The notes under the pieces are model-generated. The model did not search any database. It was not told the DNA's origin and worked only from the letters and a program-made list of their open reading frames with translations. Shown here piece after piece: positions 1-7,501 of a stretch of DNA of 64,000 nucleotides. How positions within the stretch are numbered: the first letter of the stretch is position 1; every line of letters begins with the position of its first letter. Origin of the DNA: CAKZLS01 sp963701445 (lineage in GTDB: Bacteria; Pseudomonadota; Alphaproteobacteria; Rhodospirillales; Defluviicoccaceae); assembly GCA_963701445.1 (NCBI GenBank), contig CAVPAM010000002.1, positions 124,001-188,000 on the forward strand, read 5' to 3'. The position numbers and the translations under genes are program-made.

Positions 1-189
1 TTGAACCCCGGCCTTCGCGAGCGTGGTGGAGAACTCCATGCCACCGAAAAGATTGCTGGTGTCGGTGATCGCAACCGCCGGCATGCGGTTGCTACGGCAG
101 AACTCACTCAGATCCTTGATGCGAACCGCGCCCTCGGAAAGGGAGTAGGCCGTGTGAACGCGAAGATGGACAAAATCAGCCAGAACCAT
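1..189 (-). CDS. dnaE: DNA polymerase III alpha subunit (replicative DnaE), N-terminal fragment
   Basis: Only the first 63 codons are in the window; the gene runs off the left edge. The protein begins MVLADFVHLRVHTAYSLSEG and continues through an ITDTSNLFGGMEFS stretch, the typical start of the PHP domain of the replicative polymerase alpha subunit. The ATG is at 187-189. A replicative dnaE following lolC-lolD is the usual alphaproteobacterial arrangement, with the lipoprotein gene at 301-729 lying between them here. This is the housekeeping copy, distinct from the error-prone dnaE2 at 39927. Identification is firm from sequence and context although only the N-terminus is visible. Confidence 0.9.
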   Translation of the reverse strand, partial: MVLADFVHLRVHTAYSLSEGAVRIKDLSEFCRSNRMPAVAITDTSNLFGGMEFSTTLAKAGVQ

Positions 190-300
190 GAAGACATGAT
201 TCCACAGCTTGGTTCCCAAGTCACCGGGCAGGATACACCGTTTCCGGATTATCCCAGGAAAAAGCGTCGCCTAATCCGTTTCGGCCTGGAATTCAGTTGA

Positions 301-729
301 TTACTGGATTTCTTTCAGCTCAAGCTTCAACACAGGGCCATCCGGGCTCTTCTCGAATTCTCTAATGATAGCGACAAATGTCACGGGCTGGTCCGGTTTG
401 AACGATTCGACCTGGGACGGCTTGATCATGAACTGCGCGTCTGGGGCCTTCGTTCCCTGACCTTCGGCATCCAGATCCACGTAAAGATGGCCTTCCTCTA
501 TGTAATCGTCACCATATCGCTTGGCGGATTCGACAACGCGGCCGGACCATTTGATCTTCTGTCCTCTGATATTCGCGAAATAGGTCTCAAAGGCCGCGGG
601 ATCCCCGCTCATCGCCTCGCGAACCTCGGCGACTTGCAACTCCGACACCGTTTCGTTGCCGCCGTCGCACGCCGAGAGACCGAGCACCGCAGTGATTCCC
701 ACCACTAGCCCTAATTTACGCACGTTCAT
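301..729 (-). CDS. small lipoprotein, possible OB-fold
   Basis: A 142-residue protein with a short basic N-terminus, a hydrophobic stretch and a lipobox ending LSAC (Cys at about residue 21), so it is predicted to be exported and lipidated. The mature part contains GQKIKWSGRVVE, and the alternation of strand-like segments after it resembles the OB-fold (tRNA_anti-like) domains found in small bacterial lipoproteins; that fold call is inference. The ATG at 729 is preceded by GGAGG seven bases upstream; a TTG fifteen bases further upstream is in frame but overlaps that ribosome binding site. It lies between lolD and dnaE on the same strand. No specific function is assigned. Confidence 0.75.
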   Translation of the reverse strand: MNVRKLGLVVGITAVLGLSACDGGNETVSELQVAEVREAMSGDPAAFETYFANIRGQKIKWSGRVVESAKRYGDDYIEEGHLYVDLDAEGQGTKAPDAQFMIKPSQVESFKPDQPVTFVAIIREFEKSPDGPVLKLELKEIQ

Positions 730-804
730 GACAATTTCCTCCAACTAAATCTTGTTAGTCGCCTTGTCCGCCGATTATTCCCGCAGACAAATAAGGTGTA
801 CATC

Positions 805-1509
805 TCAATCGCTGGCCGGATCGCCTGTTTCCTCGGCCTCTAGAAAACCATCCTCCAACCGCACGGTTCTGTCCATCATGGATGCGAGCATGGGGTTGTG
901 GGTGGCAATCACCGCGGCGAGGCCGGCGCCACGCGCGAGTTTCAACAACACCTCGAACACCTCGTCGGCCGTGTGCGGATCGAGGTTTCCCGTGGGCTCG
1001 TCCGCCAGCAGAACCTTGGGAGAATTGGCGAGCGCCCGCGAAATGGCGACCCGCTGCTGTTCTCCGCCGGAGAGTTGTCCAGGACGATGCGTTGCCCGAC
1101 CGCTCAATCCCATCCAGTCGAGCAGTTCACCCGCCCGCTCGAAGGCCAGTCTCCTTGGTACTCCCTTGATGATCTGTGGCAGCGCAATGTTTTCCAAGGC
1201 CGAGAATTCGGGAAGCAGGTGATGGTATTGGTACACGAAGCCGATGTTGTGGCGGCGAAGGCCGGTGCGGCCATCCTCGCCGAGTTTGCCGCATGCCTCG
1301 CCCGAGAGGAATACCTCGCCCTCGTCCGGGCGCTCGAGAAGTCCGGCGATATGCAGCAGGGTGGATTTTCCAGATCCCGAAGGACCTACGAGTGCCACGA
1401 TCCGGCCCTCCTCCACCTCCAGATCGATCCCGCGCAGAACCTCCAATGACTTCCGGCCCTGGCGATAGGTCTTTGAAATGCCCGCGAGCCTGAAAACCGG
1501 CTCACTCAT
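805..1509 (-). CDS. lolD: lipoprotein-releasing ABC transporter ATP-binding protein LolD
   Basis: A 234-residue ABC ATPase that powers release of outer-membrane lipoproteins from the inner membrane to LolA. Visible motifs are Walker A GPSGSGKST (about residues 42-50), the signature LSGGEQQR and Walker B DEPTGNLD, where the DEPTGNLDP form is typical of the LolD/MacB group. Its start overlaps the end of lolC by 8 bases, so the two are translationally coupled and form one transporter. Length and neighbours (lolC upstream, dnaE downstream) match the alphaproteobacterial locus. Confidence 0.95.
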   Translation of the reverse strand: MSEPVFRLAGISKTYRQGRKSLEVLRGIDLEVEEGRIVALVGPSGSGKSTLLHIAGLLERPDEGEVFLSGEACGKLGEDGRTGLRRHNIGFVYQYHHLLPEFSALENIALPQIIKGVPRRLAFERAGELLDWMGLSGRATHRPGQLSGGEQQRVAISRALANSPKVLLADEPTGNLDPHTADEVFEVLLKLARGAGLAAVIATHNPMLASMMDRTVRLEDGFLEAEETGDPASD

Positions 1510-2749
1510 AGCGAAGCGCCTCCGCCGGATCTATGCGCGCCGCCCGCCATGACGGGTACAGAGTGGCCAGGAAAGACAATAGAAGCGCCATCAGGATCAC
1601 CGAGATCACTTCCATCGTGTCCACCTTGGCCGGCAATCGGGACAGAAAATAAATCTCCGCCGCGAACAATTCCGTGCCGGTCAGCGACTGGATCGACTGA
1701 CGAATGCTTTCGATGTTGCTGGCGAACAGCCACCCCAGAAGTCCGCCCAGGCAGGTGCCGATCATTCCGATGCTAGCGCCGGAAATCAGGAACACTCGCA
1801 TGATCATACCACGGGTCGCACCCATGGTGCGGAGGATGGCGATGTCGCGTCCCTTGTCCTTCACCAGCATGATCAGGCTCGAAATGATGTTGAACGCCGC
1901 GACGACGATGATCAGCGTCAGGATCAGGAACATGACGTTCCGTTCCACCTGCAGCGCGTTGAAGAAACTGGCGTTGGTCTGCTGCCAGTCACGAAGCCGC
2001 CCGGCGCCCCCAGCGACCTCGCGGATGTCGCCGGCCAATTCGATGGCTAGGTCGGGCGACTCCGCGAAAATTTCGAGCGCCGTCACGGCGCCAGGCAAAC
2101 TGAAGAAGGTCTGCGCCGAGTCGAGGGGAATGAACACGAAACCCGAGTCGTATTCGAACATGCCCACGTCGAATATGGCGGCGACCCGATACCCGCGCAG
2201 CCGCGGCACCGTTCCGAACGCGGTCACATTGCCCTTGGGCGAAATCATGGTGATCTGATCACCGAGCGACAGCCCCATGCGTTCCGCCATCCGGGCACCG
2301 ATCAACGCCGCATCGTCGCCCTCGAAATCGTCCAGCGAACCGGCGGTGATATGGTCCGCCAGGATCGGCCGATGGCGCAGGTCGTCGGGCCGCAAGCCAC
2401 GCACGACCGCGCCCCGGGCAACGCCGTTCGCCGTCACCATGACCTGGCCTTCGATCATGGGGTTGACCACGGTTACCCCGGGCACTTCGCTCACCGCGCC
2501 GCTCACGGCATCGAAGTCCGGCATCCCGGCCGCCGCTCCGTAAATGCTGATGTGACCGTTAAGACCGAGGATCCGACCAAGAAGCTCGTGGCGGAACCCG
2601 TTCATCACGGCCATGACGATGATGAGGGTGGCGACCCCAAGGGTGATCCCGAGAAGCGAAAACCAGGCAATAACAGAAATGAAGCCCTCTTGCCGGCGCG
2701 CCCTGAGGTAGCGCATGGCCACCATCCATTCGAATGCGGAAAACACCAA
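1502..2749 (-). CDS. lolC: lipoprotein-releasing ABC transporter permease LolC/LolE
   Basis: A 415-residue inner-membrane permease of the LolC/E (FtsX-like) family. There is one transmembrane helix near residues 25-50, a large periplasmic domain (about 55-265) and three helices in the C-terminal third, with the family end WRAARIDPAEALRYE. It partners LolD, whose gene overlaps its 3' end. Only one permease gene is present, as usual in alphaproteobacteria where a single LolC/E-type protein probably homodimerises. The start is TTG at 2749 or GTG at 2746, preceded by AGGGA just after the proS stop. Confidence 0.93.
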   Translation of the reverse strand: MVFSAFEWMVAMRYLRARRQEGFISVIAWFSLLGITLGVATLIIVMAVMNGFRHELLGRILGLNGHISIYGAAAGMPDFDAVSGAVSEVPGVTVVNPMIEGQVMVTANGVARGAVVRGLRPDDLRHRPILADHITAGSLDDFEGDDAALIGARMAERMGLSLGDQITMISPKGNVTAFGTVPRLRGYRVAAIFDVGMFEYDSGFVFIPLDSAQTFFSLPGAVTALEIFAESPDLAIELAGDIREVAGGAGRLRDWQQTNASFFNALQVERNVMFLILTLIIVVAAFNIISSLIMLVKDKGRDIAILRTMGATRGMIMRVFLISGASIGMIGTCLGGLLGWLFASNIESIRQSIQSLTGTELFAAEIYFLSRLPAKVDTMEVISVILMALLLSFLATLYPSWRAARIDPAEALRYE

Positions 2750-2757
2750 CTTTGTCC

Positions 2758-4071
2758 CTATGCGGCAAGAATGGATAAAGCCAACTCGATGCTGAGTTCC
2801 TGCCGCTCTCCGGTCTTACGGCATTTGACCTCGACGGTTCCCTCTTTCAATCCCCGGGGGCCGGCAATGAGTTGCCAGGGCAGGCCGATAAGGTCCATGT
2901 CGGTAAATTTCACTCCGGCGCGTTCGTTGCGGTCGTCGTAGAGGACCTCGATGCCTCCGCGCCGCAATGTGTCGTACATTCCATCGCAAGCCTCGTCGCA
3001 GGCGGGATCGCTTGACTTGAGATTGATCAATCCAACCTTGAAAGGGGCGACGCTGTCCGGCCAGATGATTCCCAATTCGTCGTGGGAGGCCTCAATGATG
3101 GCGCCCACGAGACGGGAGACGCCTATGCCGTAAGAGCCCATTTCCACCGCCACCTCTTCGCCCTCGGGTCCGACGACCAGCGCGTTCATGGACTTAGAGT
3201 ATTTGGTCCCGAAATAGAATATATGCCCGACTTCCACACCGCGACCGGTGATCAGGTCTTCGCCAAGGTCCTTTTCGATCACGGGATCGCGCTCCTGATC
3301 CGTGGCCGCGTATTTGGCCGTGAATGACTCCACGATAGGCCGCAGGTCGCCCTCGAAGTCCAGATGTCTGTCGGTCAGTTTGATATCGAGAAGGTCACGG
3401 TGATAGGCGATCTCGCTTTCACCCGTATCGGCGAGAATGAGAAACTCGTGGCTCATGTCTCCGCCGATGGGGCCGCTCTCCGCCTTCATGGGAATGGCCT
3501 TCAAACCCAGACGCTCGAACGTCCGCAGATAGCTTACGAACATCTTGTTGTACGATAAGCGCGCGCTGACCTGATCGATGTCGAAGGAATAGGCGTCCTT
3601 CATGAGAAACTCCCGCCCGCGCATCACGCCGAACCTCGGCCTGATCTCGTCCCGGAATTTCCACTGAATATGATAGAGAAGCTTGGGCAAATGCCGGTAG
3701 CTCTTCACCGTGCCGCGGAAGATCTCGGTAATCTGTTCCTCGTTGGTGGGACCGTACAGCATGTCGCGCTGGTGGCGGTCGGTGATGCGCAGCATTTCCG
3801 GCCCGTACGCGTCGTATCGCCCGCTCTCCCGCCACAGATCCGCCGGCTGTATGGTCGGCATGAGAATTTCATGACAGCCGATGGCGCTCTGTTCCTCGCG
3901 GACGATCTGCTCGATCCGCTTGAGCACCTTGAAGCCGAGGGGCAGCCACGAATAGATCCCCGCGCTCGATTGCCGGATCATGCCGGCGCGCAGCATCAGC
4001 CTGTGCGAGGCGATGCGCGCCTCGGCCGGCGTCTCTTTCAGGGTGGGCAAGAAGTATCTGCTCAATCGCAT
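2758..4071 (-). CDS. proS: prolyl-tRNA synthetase, short alphaproteobacterial type
   Basis: Class II aminoacyl-tRNA synthetase that charges tRNA-Pro. At 437 residues it is the short alphaproteobacterial form, lacking the roughly 180-residue INS editing domain found between motifs 2 and 3 of the E. coli enzyme. It shows the N-terminal MRLSRYFLPTLKETP, motif-2 region FRDEIRPRFGVMRGREF, motif 3 GSYGIGVSRLVGA and a C-terminal anticodon-binding domain containing YDDRNERAGVKF. It lies eight bases upstream of lolC on the same strand. The divergent permease gene starts 260 bases away, so a promoter probably lies in 4072-4331. Confidence 0.95.
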   Translation of the reverse strand: MRLSRYFLPTLKETPAEARIASHRLMLRAGMIRQSSAGIYSWLPLGFKVLKRIEQIVREEQSAIGCHEILMPTIQPADLWRESGRYDAYGPEMLRITDRHQRDMLYGPTNEEQITEIFRGTVKSYRHLPKLLYHIQWKFRDEIRPRFGVMRGREFLMKDAYSFDIDQVSARLSYNKMFVSYLRTFERLGLKAIPMKAESGPIGGDMSHEFLILADTGESEIAYHRDLLDIKLTDRHLDFEGDLRPIVESFTAKYAATDQERDPVIEKDLGEDLITGRGVEVGHIFYFGTKYSKSMNALVVGPEGEEVAVEMGSYGIGVSRLVGAIIEASHDELGIIWPDSVAPFKVGLINLKSSDPACDEACDGMYDTLRRGGIEVLYDDRNERAGVKFTDMDLIGLPWQLIAGPRGLKEGTVEVKCRKTGERQELSIELALSILAA

Positions 4072-4331
4072 GATGGTTTCACATTCTTAAGGCTGTCGGC
4101 CACGGGGAGCGAGACTGTAGGCGATGGCCGCGGGCGCTTCAATAGCCACCCGGCGAGCGCCCGCGTCACAATCCGCTATTCTCCTCTCGACCAGCTTGAT
4201 TGGTGGTGTTTCAGCATATCCCCGACCGCGCATGCCTCGCCCGATGGTCCAAAAGTTGCTTGGGCACAAACCTGAGGACTCCTACAAAGCCAGCAGAGGC
4301 GAATCTCAGAGAATAAAGGGGAAACCGGGCA

Positions 4332-5621
4332 TTGCTGAACACGTTTTTCAAGCTCAACGAGAACGGAACCACAGTTCGGACCGAAATCACTGCGGGAATC
4401 ACCACGTTTCTGACGATGGTTTACATCATCTTCGTCAATCCCTCGATCCTGGAGGCCACGGGCATGGACCCGGGCGCAGTTTTCGTCGCCACCTGCCTCG
4501 CTGCGGCCTTCGGCACCCTGGTCATGGGGCTTCTCGCCAACTACCCCATCGCCCTGGCACCCGGCATGGGTCTCAACGCCTATTTCACGTACGGCGTTGT
4601 CCTCGGAATGGGATACTCGTGGCAGGTTGGCCTCGGGGCCGTTTTCGTATCGGGCGTTTTGTTTCTCGTTCTTAGCATCCTGCCGGTGCGCGAATGGATC
4701 ATCAACAGCATTCCCAAATCCCTTAAAATGGCCATCTCCGCCGGAATCGGCCTGTTCCTGGCGATCATCGGCCTCAAGAACGCGGGCATCGTCGTCGATC
4801 ACCCGGCGACCCTGGTGACCTTGGGCGATCTCTCGAGCGCCCCGGTGCTTCTGGCGGCCGGCGGGCTTATCATCACGGTTGCCCTCAGCGCACGGCGTGT
4901 TCCCGGAGCCATCGTCATCGCCGTTCTCTCCGTGACCGGTCTGGGAATCGCCCTCGGCATATCCTCGCCCGGCGGCGTGTTCTCGCTTCCTCCGAGCGTC
5001 GCCCCGACGTTCCTGCAGATGGATCTTGCCGGTGCTCTTCAGGTGGGATTGATAAGCATCGTCTTCGCGTTTCTGTTCGTCGACCTGTTCGATACGGCCG
5101 GCACCCTCGTCGGGCTCGCGCACCGGGCCGGCATGCTGGATGAGAACGGACGCCTGCCCAATCTCAAGCGCGCCCTTCTCGCCGACAGCTCGGCCACCAT
5201 GGTGGGCGCCGCCATGGGTACCTCCACGACTACCAGTTACATAGAGAGTGCGGCGGGCATAAACGCGGGCGGGCGAACCGGCTTGACCGCCGTCACAGTG
5301 GCCGTTCTGTTCCTTTTGTGCCTGTTCATGGCGCCGCTGGCATCCACCATTCCGCCCTACGCCACCGCGCCCGCGCTATTCTTCGTCGCGTGCCTGATGG
5401 TTCGGGGATTGGCGGAAATCGACTGGGACGACGTCACCGACGTGGCGCCGGCGGTGGTGACCGCGGTGACCATGCCGCTAACGTTTTCCATAGCGACGGG
5501 CATAGGCCTTGGGTTCATCAGCTACGCGACCATCAAAATCTTGGCTGGACGGGTGTCCGAAGTTAACGTCGCGGTGATCGTCATTTCTTGCGCGTTCGTC
5601 GTCAAATTTGCGATCGTATAG
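4332..5621 (+). CDS. NCS2 family purine permease (AzgA/GhxP-like)
   Basis: A 429-residue multi-helix transporter of the nucleobase-cation symporter 2 group. The opening FFKLNENGTTVRTEITAG, the segment ALAPGMGLNAYF and the later GTSTTTSYIESAAGINAGGRTG are characteristic of the AzgA-like adenine/guanine/hypoxanthine permeases. About 12 hydrophobic segments are visible. The start used is TTG at 4332, with AAGGGGA about 12 bases upstream. It stands alone on the plus strand inside an otherwise minus-strand block and ends before a plus-strand terminator at 5814-5849. The exact purine transported cannot be told from sequence alone. Confidence 0.88.
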   Translation: MLNTFFKLNENGTTVRTEITAGITTFLTMVYIIFVNPSILEATGMDPGAVFVATCLAAAFGTLVMGLLANYPIALAPGMGLNAYFTYGVVLGMGYSWQVGLGAVFVSGVLFLVLSILPVREWIINSIPKSLKMAISAGIGLFLAIIGLKNAGIVVDHPATLVTLGDLSSAPVLLAAGGLIITVALSARRVPGAIVIAVLSVTGLGIALGISSPGGVFSLPPSVAPTFLQMDLAGALQVGLISIVFAFLFVDLFDTAGTLVGLAHRAGMLDENGRLPNLKRALLADSSATMVGAAMGTSTTTSYIESAAGINAGGRTGLTAVTVAVLFLLCLFMAPLASTIPPYATAPALFFVACLMVRGLAEIDWDDVTDVAPAVVTAVTMPLTFSIATGIGLGFISYATIKILAGRVSEVNVAVIVISCAFVVKFAIV

Positions 5622-5804
5622 GGCTACGCAAAAAAACATTAGGCGTGCACAAAATTTAGTCGACTGCGTGAAAATCTTGCAGTATTGTGCGAAATGTCCT
5701 CGTGGACTGCAACAAAATCAAAAATCAGGCCCGGGTTTTGGGGAAACACTGAGAAAAAAAACAATAAGTAATCAATATAGAAAATCCCAAGCGTGCTTAC
5801 GACT

Positions 5805-6455
5805 TCAAGCGTCGGCAAGATCGTTAGCGATCTTGCCATTTGTTTTTTTACAAGAGACTGACGCCAGAGCGCATTGAAAAATATACAGTTTTTGGTCTAG
5901 AATTGCTCCTCCGGCCGAAGCCACGGTGGATTTTTCCGAGTAATCCGCTCGATACACGGGACAATCCCGACGATGGGCGCCGGGCAGGTATCCAGTGCTC
6001 ATGAGAAATTCCTTGACCACCTCCCCGCCCGTGAATTGAAACGTCTCCCGAAACAGCTGTGTCCAATCGGCATGCGCACGCGGATGATGCTGGTCGAGCC
6101 ACCCGGCAAATCCACCATGCGAGCCACGTAACTCCTGCAGACATCGCGCGTTGCTTATGATGGCCGAGATCTTGCGCCGGTTTCGGATGATGCCCGGATC
6201 CAGCAGCAGCCGCTGCTGGTCTTCGGGTCCGTAAGCGGACACCGTATCAACATGAAACCCGCCGAAAGCGGATACGATCGCCGGGCGCTTCTTTAGGATC
6301 AATAGCCACGAGAGGCCCGCCTGGAAGATCTCCAGGGACAAGCGCTCGCACAGCGCAGCTTCGTCTCGCAGGGGAAAACCGTATTCGAATTCATGATAGG
6401 GCCCGTGGATCGGATGACCCGGCGCGACATCGCAGTACCAGGACACTTCAAGCAC
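5805..6455 (-). CDS. tag: DNA-3-methyladenine glycosylase I
   Basis: Base-excision repair enzyme that removes 3-methyladenine from DNA. The 216-residue protein has the family features YHEFEYGFP (residues 20-28), LEIFQAGLSW (41-50) and likely zinc ligands Cys8, His21, His161 and Cys165, equivalent to the known ligands of E. coli Tag. The start is GTG at 6455 with a weak ribosome binding site. The conserved part ends near residue 168. About 45 further residues resemble no family tail and are encoded by AT-rich DNA that includes the plus-strand terminator, so the original stop may have been lost. It sits between DUF1467 and the permease, inside a neighbourhood that usually lacks it. Confidence 0.88.
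   Translation of the reverse strand: MLEVSWYCDVAPGHPIHGPYHEFEYGFPLRDEAALCERLSLEIFQAGLSWLLILKKRPAIVSAFGGFHVDTVSAYGPEDQQRLLLDPGIIRNRRKISAIISNARCLQELRGSHGGFAGWLDQHHPRAHADWTQLFRETFQFTGGEVVKEFLMSTGYLPGAHRRDCPVYRADYSEKSTVASAGGAILDQKLYIFQCALASVSCKKTNGKIANDLADA
5814..5849 (+). terminator. rho-independent terminator for the permease transcript
   Basis: A perfect 10-base-pair stem (GGCAAGATCG / CGATCTTGCC, 5814-5823 and 5828-5837) with a 4-base TTAG loop is followed by ATTTGTTTTTTT on the plus strand. It is 190 bases downstream of the permease stop. It overlaps the last codons of the convergent tag gene. On the minus strand no U-tract follows, so it should act in the plus direction only. Confidence 0.85.
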
Positions 6456-6500
6456 CGTCCACGATGGCCGCCAGACCAGCCTGTATGGCTCTTCTAACGG

Positions 6501-6740
6501 TCACTGACGGAACGAAAGGCCGCCCCACTCCACGATCGCGTATACGATCCCCCAGATCACGGCGGCCAGCACCGTCGTCGCCAAAATTTTGCGTCCGAGA
6601 TAGGGCGTTCTGGGCGCGCTTGGGGCATGCCCCTTGGCAACATCTTCCGCGCCAACGGACTGCACGCCCCAAGGCAGAACCATGAAAATCACGGTCCACC
6701 AGATTACGAAATAGATCGCTGCGCCGGTTATCCATCCCAT
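6501..6740 (-). CDS. DUF1467 family small membrane protein
   Basis: A 79-residue protein with two predicted transmembrane helices (about residues 5-28 and 52-72) and the family-typical segment TVIFMVLPWGVQS followed by a basic PYLGRKILATT. DUF1467 proteins are widespread in alphaproteobacteria and their function is unknown. The gene conventionally sits between an mce/VOC gene and proS; here that link is interrupted by tag and the permease. The ATG at 6740 has AAGGC upstream. Confidence 0.85.
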   Translation of the reverse strand: MGWITGAAIYFVIWWTVIFMVLPWGVQSVGAEDVAKGHAPSAPRTPYLGRKILATTVLAAVIWGIVYAIVEWGGLSFRQ

Positions 6741-6801
6741 CCCGACGCCTTTTCCTCAGCGAACCATCCGATACCGGTCTTTGCCGGCATCTCTACCGTG
6801 C

Positions 6802-7278
6802 TCAGGCAGCCAGCTTGGCGAAGGCCTCGATCACTTCAGGTGGGGCTTGCACAAGCTCAATCAGGACACCCTCGCCGCTAATAGGCTGCTCTTCGTTGCC
6901 CTTCGGGTGCAGAAAAGTGATATCGAAGCCCGCCGCCCCTTTGCGGATACCACCGGGGGCGAAACGCACGCCGTTTGCGGAGAGCCATTCCACCGCTGCG
7001 GGCAGGTCGTCTATCCATAGGCCGATATGATTAAGGGGCGTGTTGTGGACCGCAGGTTTCTTCGCGGGATCTACCGGCTGCATCAGATCGACTTCGACTT
7101 TCAAGGGGCCAGAACCGATCGCCGCGATATCCTCATCGACGTTCTCGCGCTCGCTCTTGAAATTGCCTGTAATCGTCAGACCGAGTGAGTCCACCCACAA
7201 CTTCTTCATCTTTTCTTTATCTGGACCGCCGATTGCGACCTGCTGTATGCCGAGAACTTTGAAAGGTCTGTCGCTCAT
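6802..7278 (-). CDS. VOC/glyoxalase family protein (methylmalonyl-CoA epimerase position)
   Basis: A 158-residue vicinal-oxygen-chelate protein with two beta-alpha-beta-beta-beta modules. The second module has LNHIGLWIDDL and VLIELVQAP, giving a conserved His and Glu metal ligand. The locus is where alphaproteobacteria usually encode methylmalonyl-CoA epimerase. However, the first-module ligand His is replaced by Gln (GIQQVAIGG instead of the usual DHIGIAV form) and the protein is longer than typical epimerases (about 135 residues). It could therefore be a lactoylglutathione-lyase-like or other VOC enzyme. The ATG has GGGGAG upstream and a promoter candidate at 7321-7349. Confidence 0.78.
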   Translation of the reverse strand: MSDRPFKVLGIQQVAIGGPDKEKMKKLWVDSLGLTITGNFKSERENVDEDIAAIGSGPLKVEVDLMQPVDPAKKPAVHNTPLNHIGLWIDDLPAAVEWLSANGVRFAPGGIRKGAAGFDITFLHPKGNEEQPISGEGVLIELVQAPPEVIEAFAKLAA

Positions 7279-7320
7279 GTAACTCCCCTTGGTGCGCTGT
7301 CCCAGTTATCCGAGTGGCGG

Positions 7321-7349
7321 AGTATGCCACCGGCTGCCGGGTTTGTGAA
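7321..7349 (-). promoter_or_regulatory. sigma70-type promoter candidate for the VOC gene
   Basis: On the minus strand TTCACA (7349-7344), a 17-base spacer and CATACT (7326-7321) lie about 40 bases upstream of the ATG at 7278. That is five of six and four of six matches to the consensus boxes with ideal spacing. The rest of the 223-base gap from 7279 to 7501 shows no gene. Confidence 0.45.
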
Positions 7350-7501
7350 GACGGTCGATGCGGCGAAAATGTCGGCAAGCAACTCACTCCGAACCGCTGC
7401 CTCGGCCACCGGAAACACGAGAAACTCGACACGCGAGAATGTTCACACAATGGGCGATGCTAAAGTGGCATCAATCGGAGCGCTCATCCGGGAAATGCGG
7501 G

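Noticed and set aside
1..300. 99-codon plus-strand open frame
   Set aside because: It is antisense to the dnaE N-terminus, which has a clear family match.
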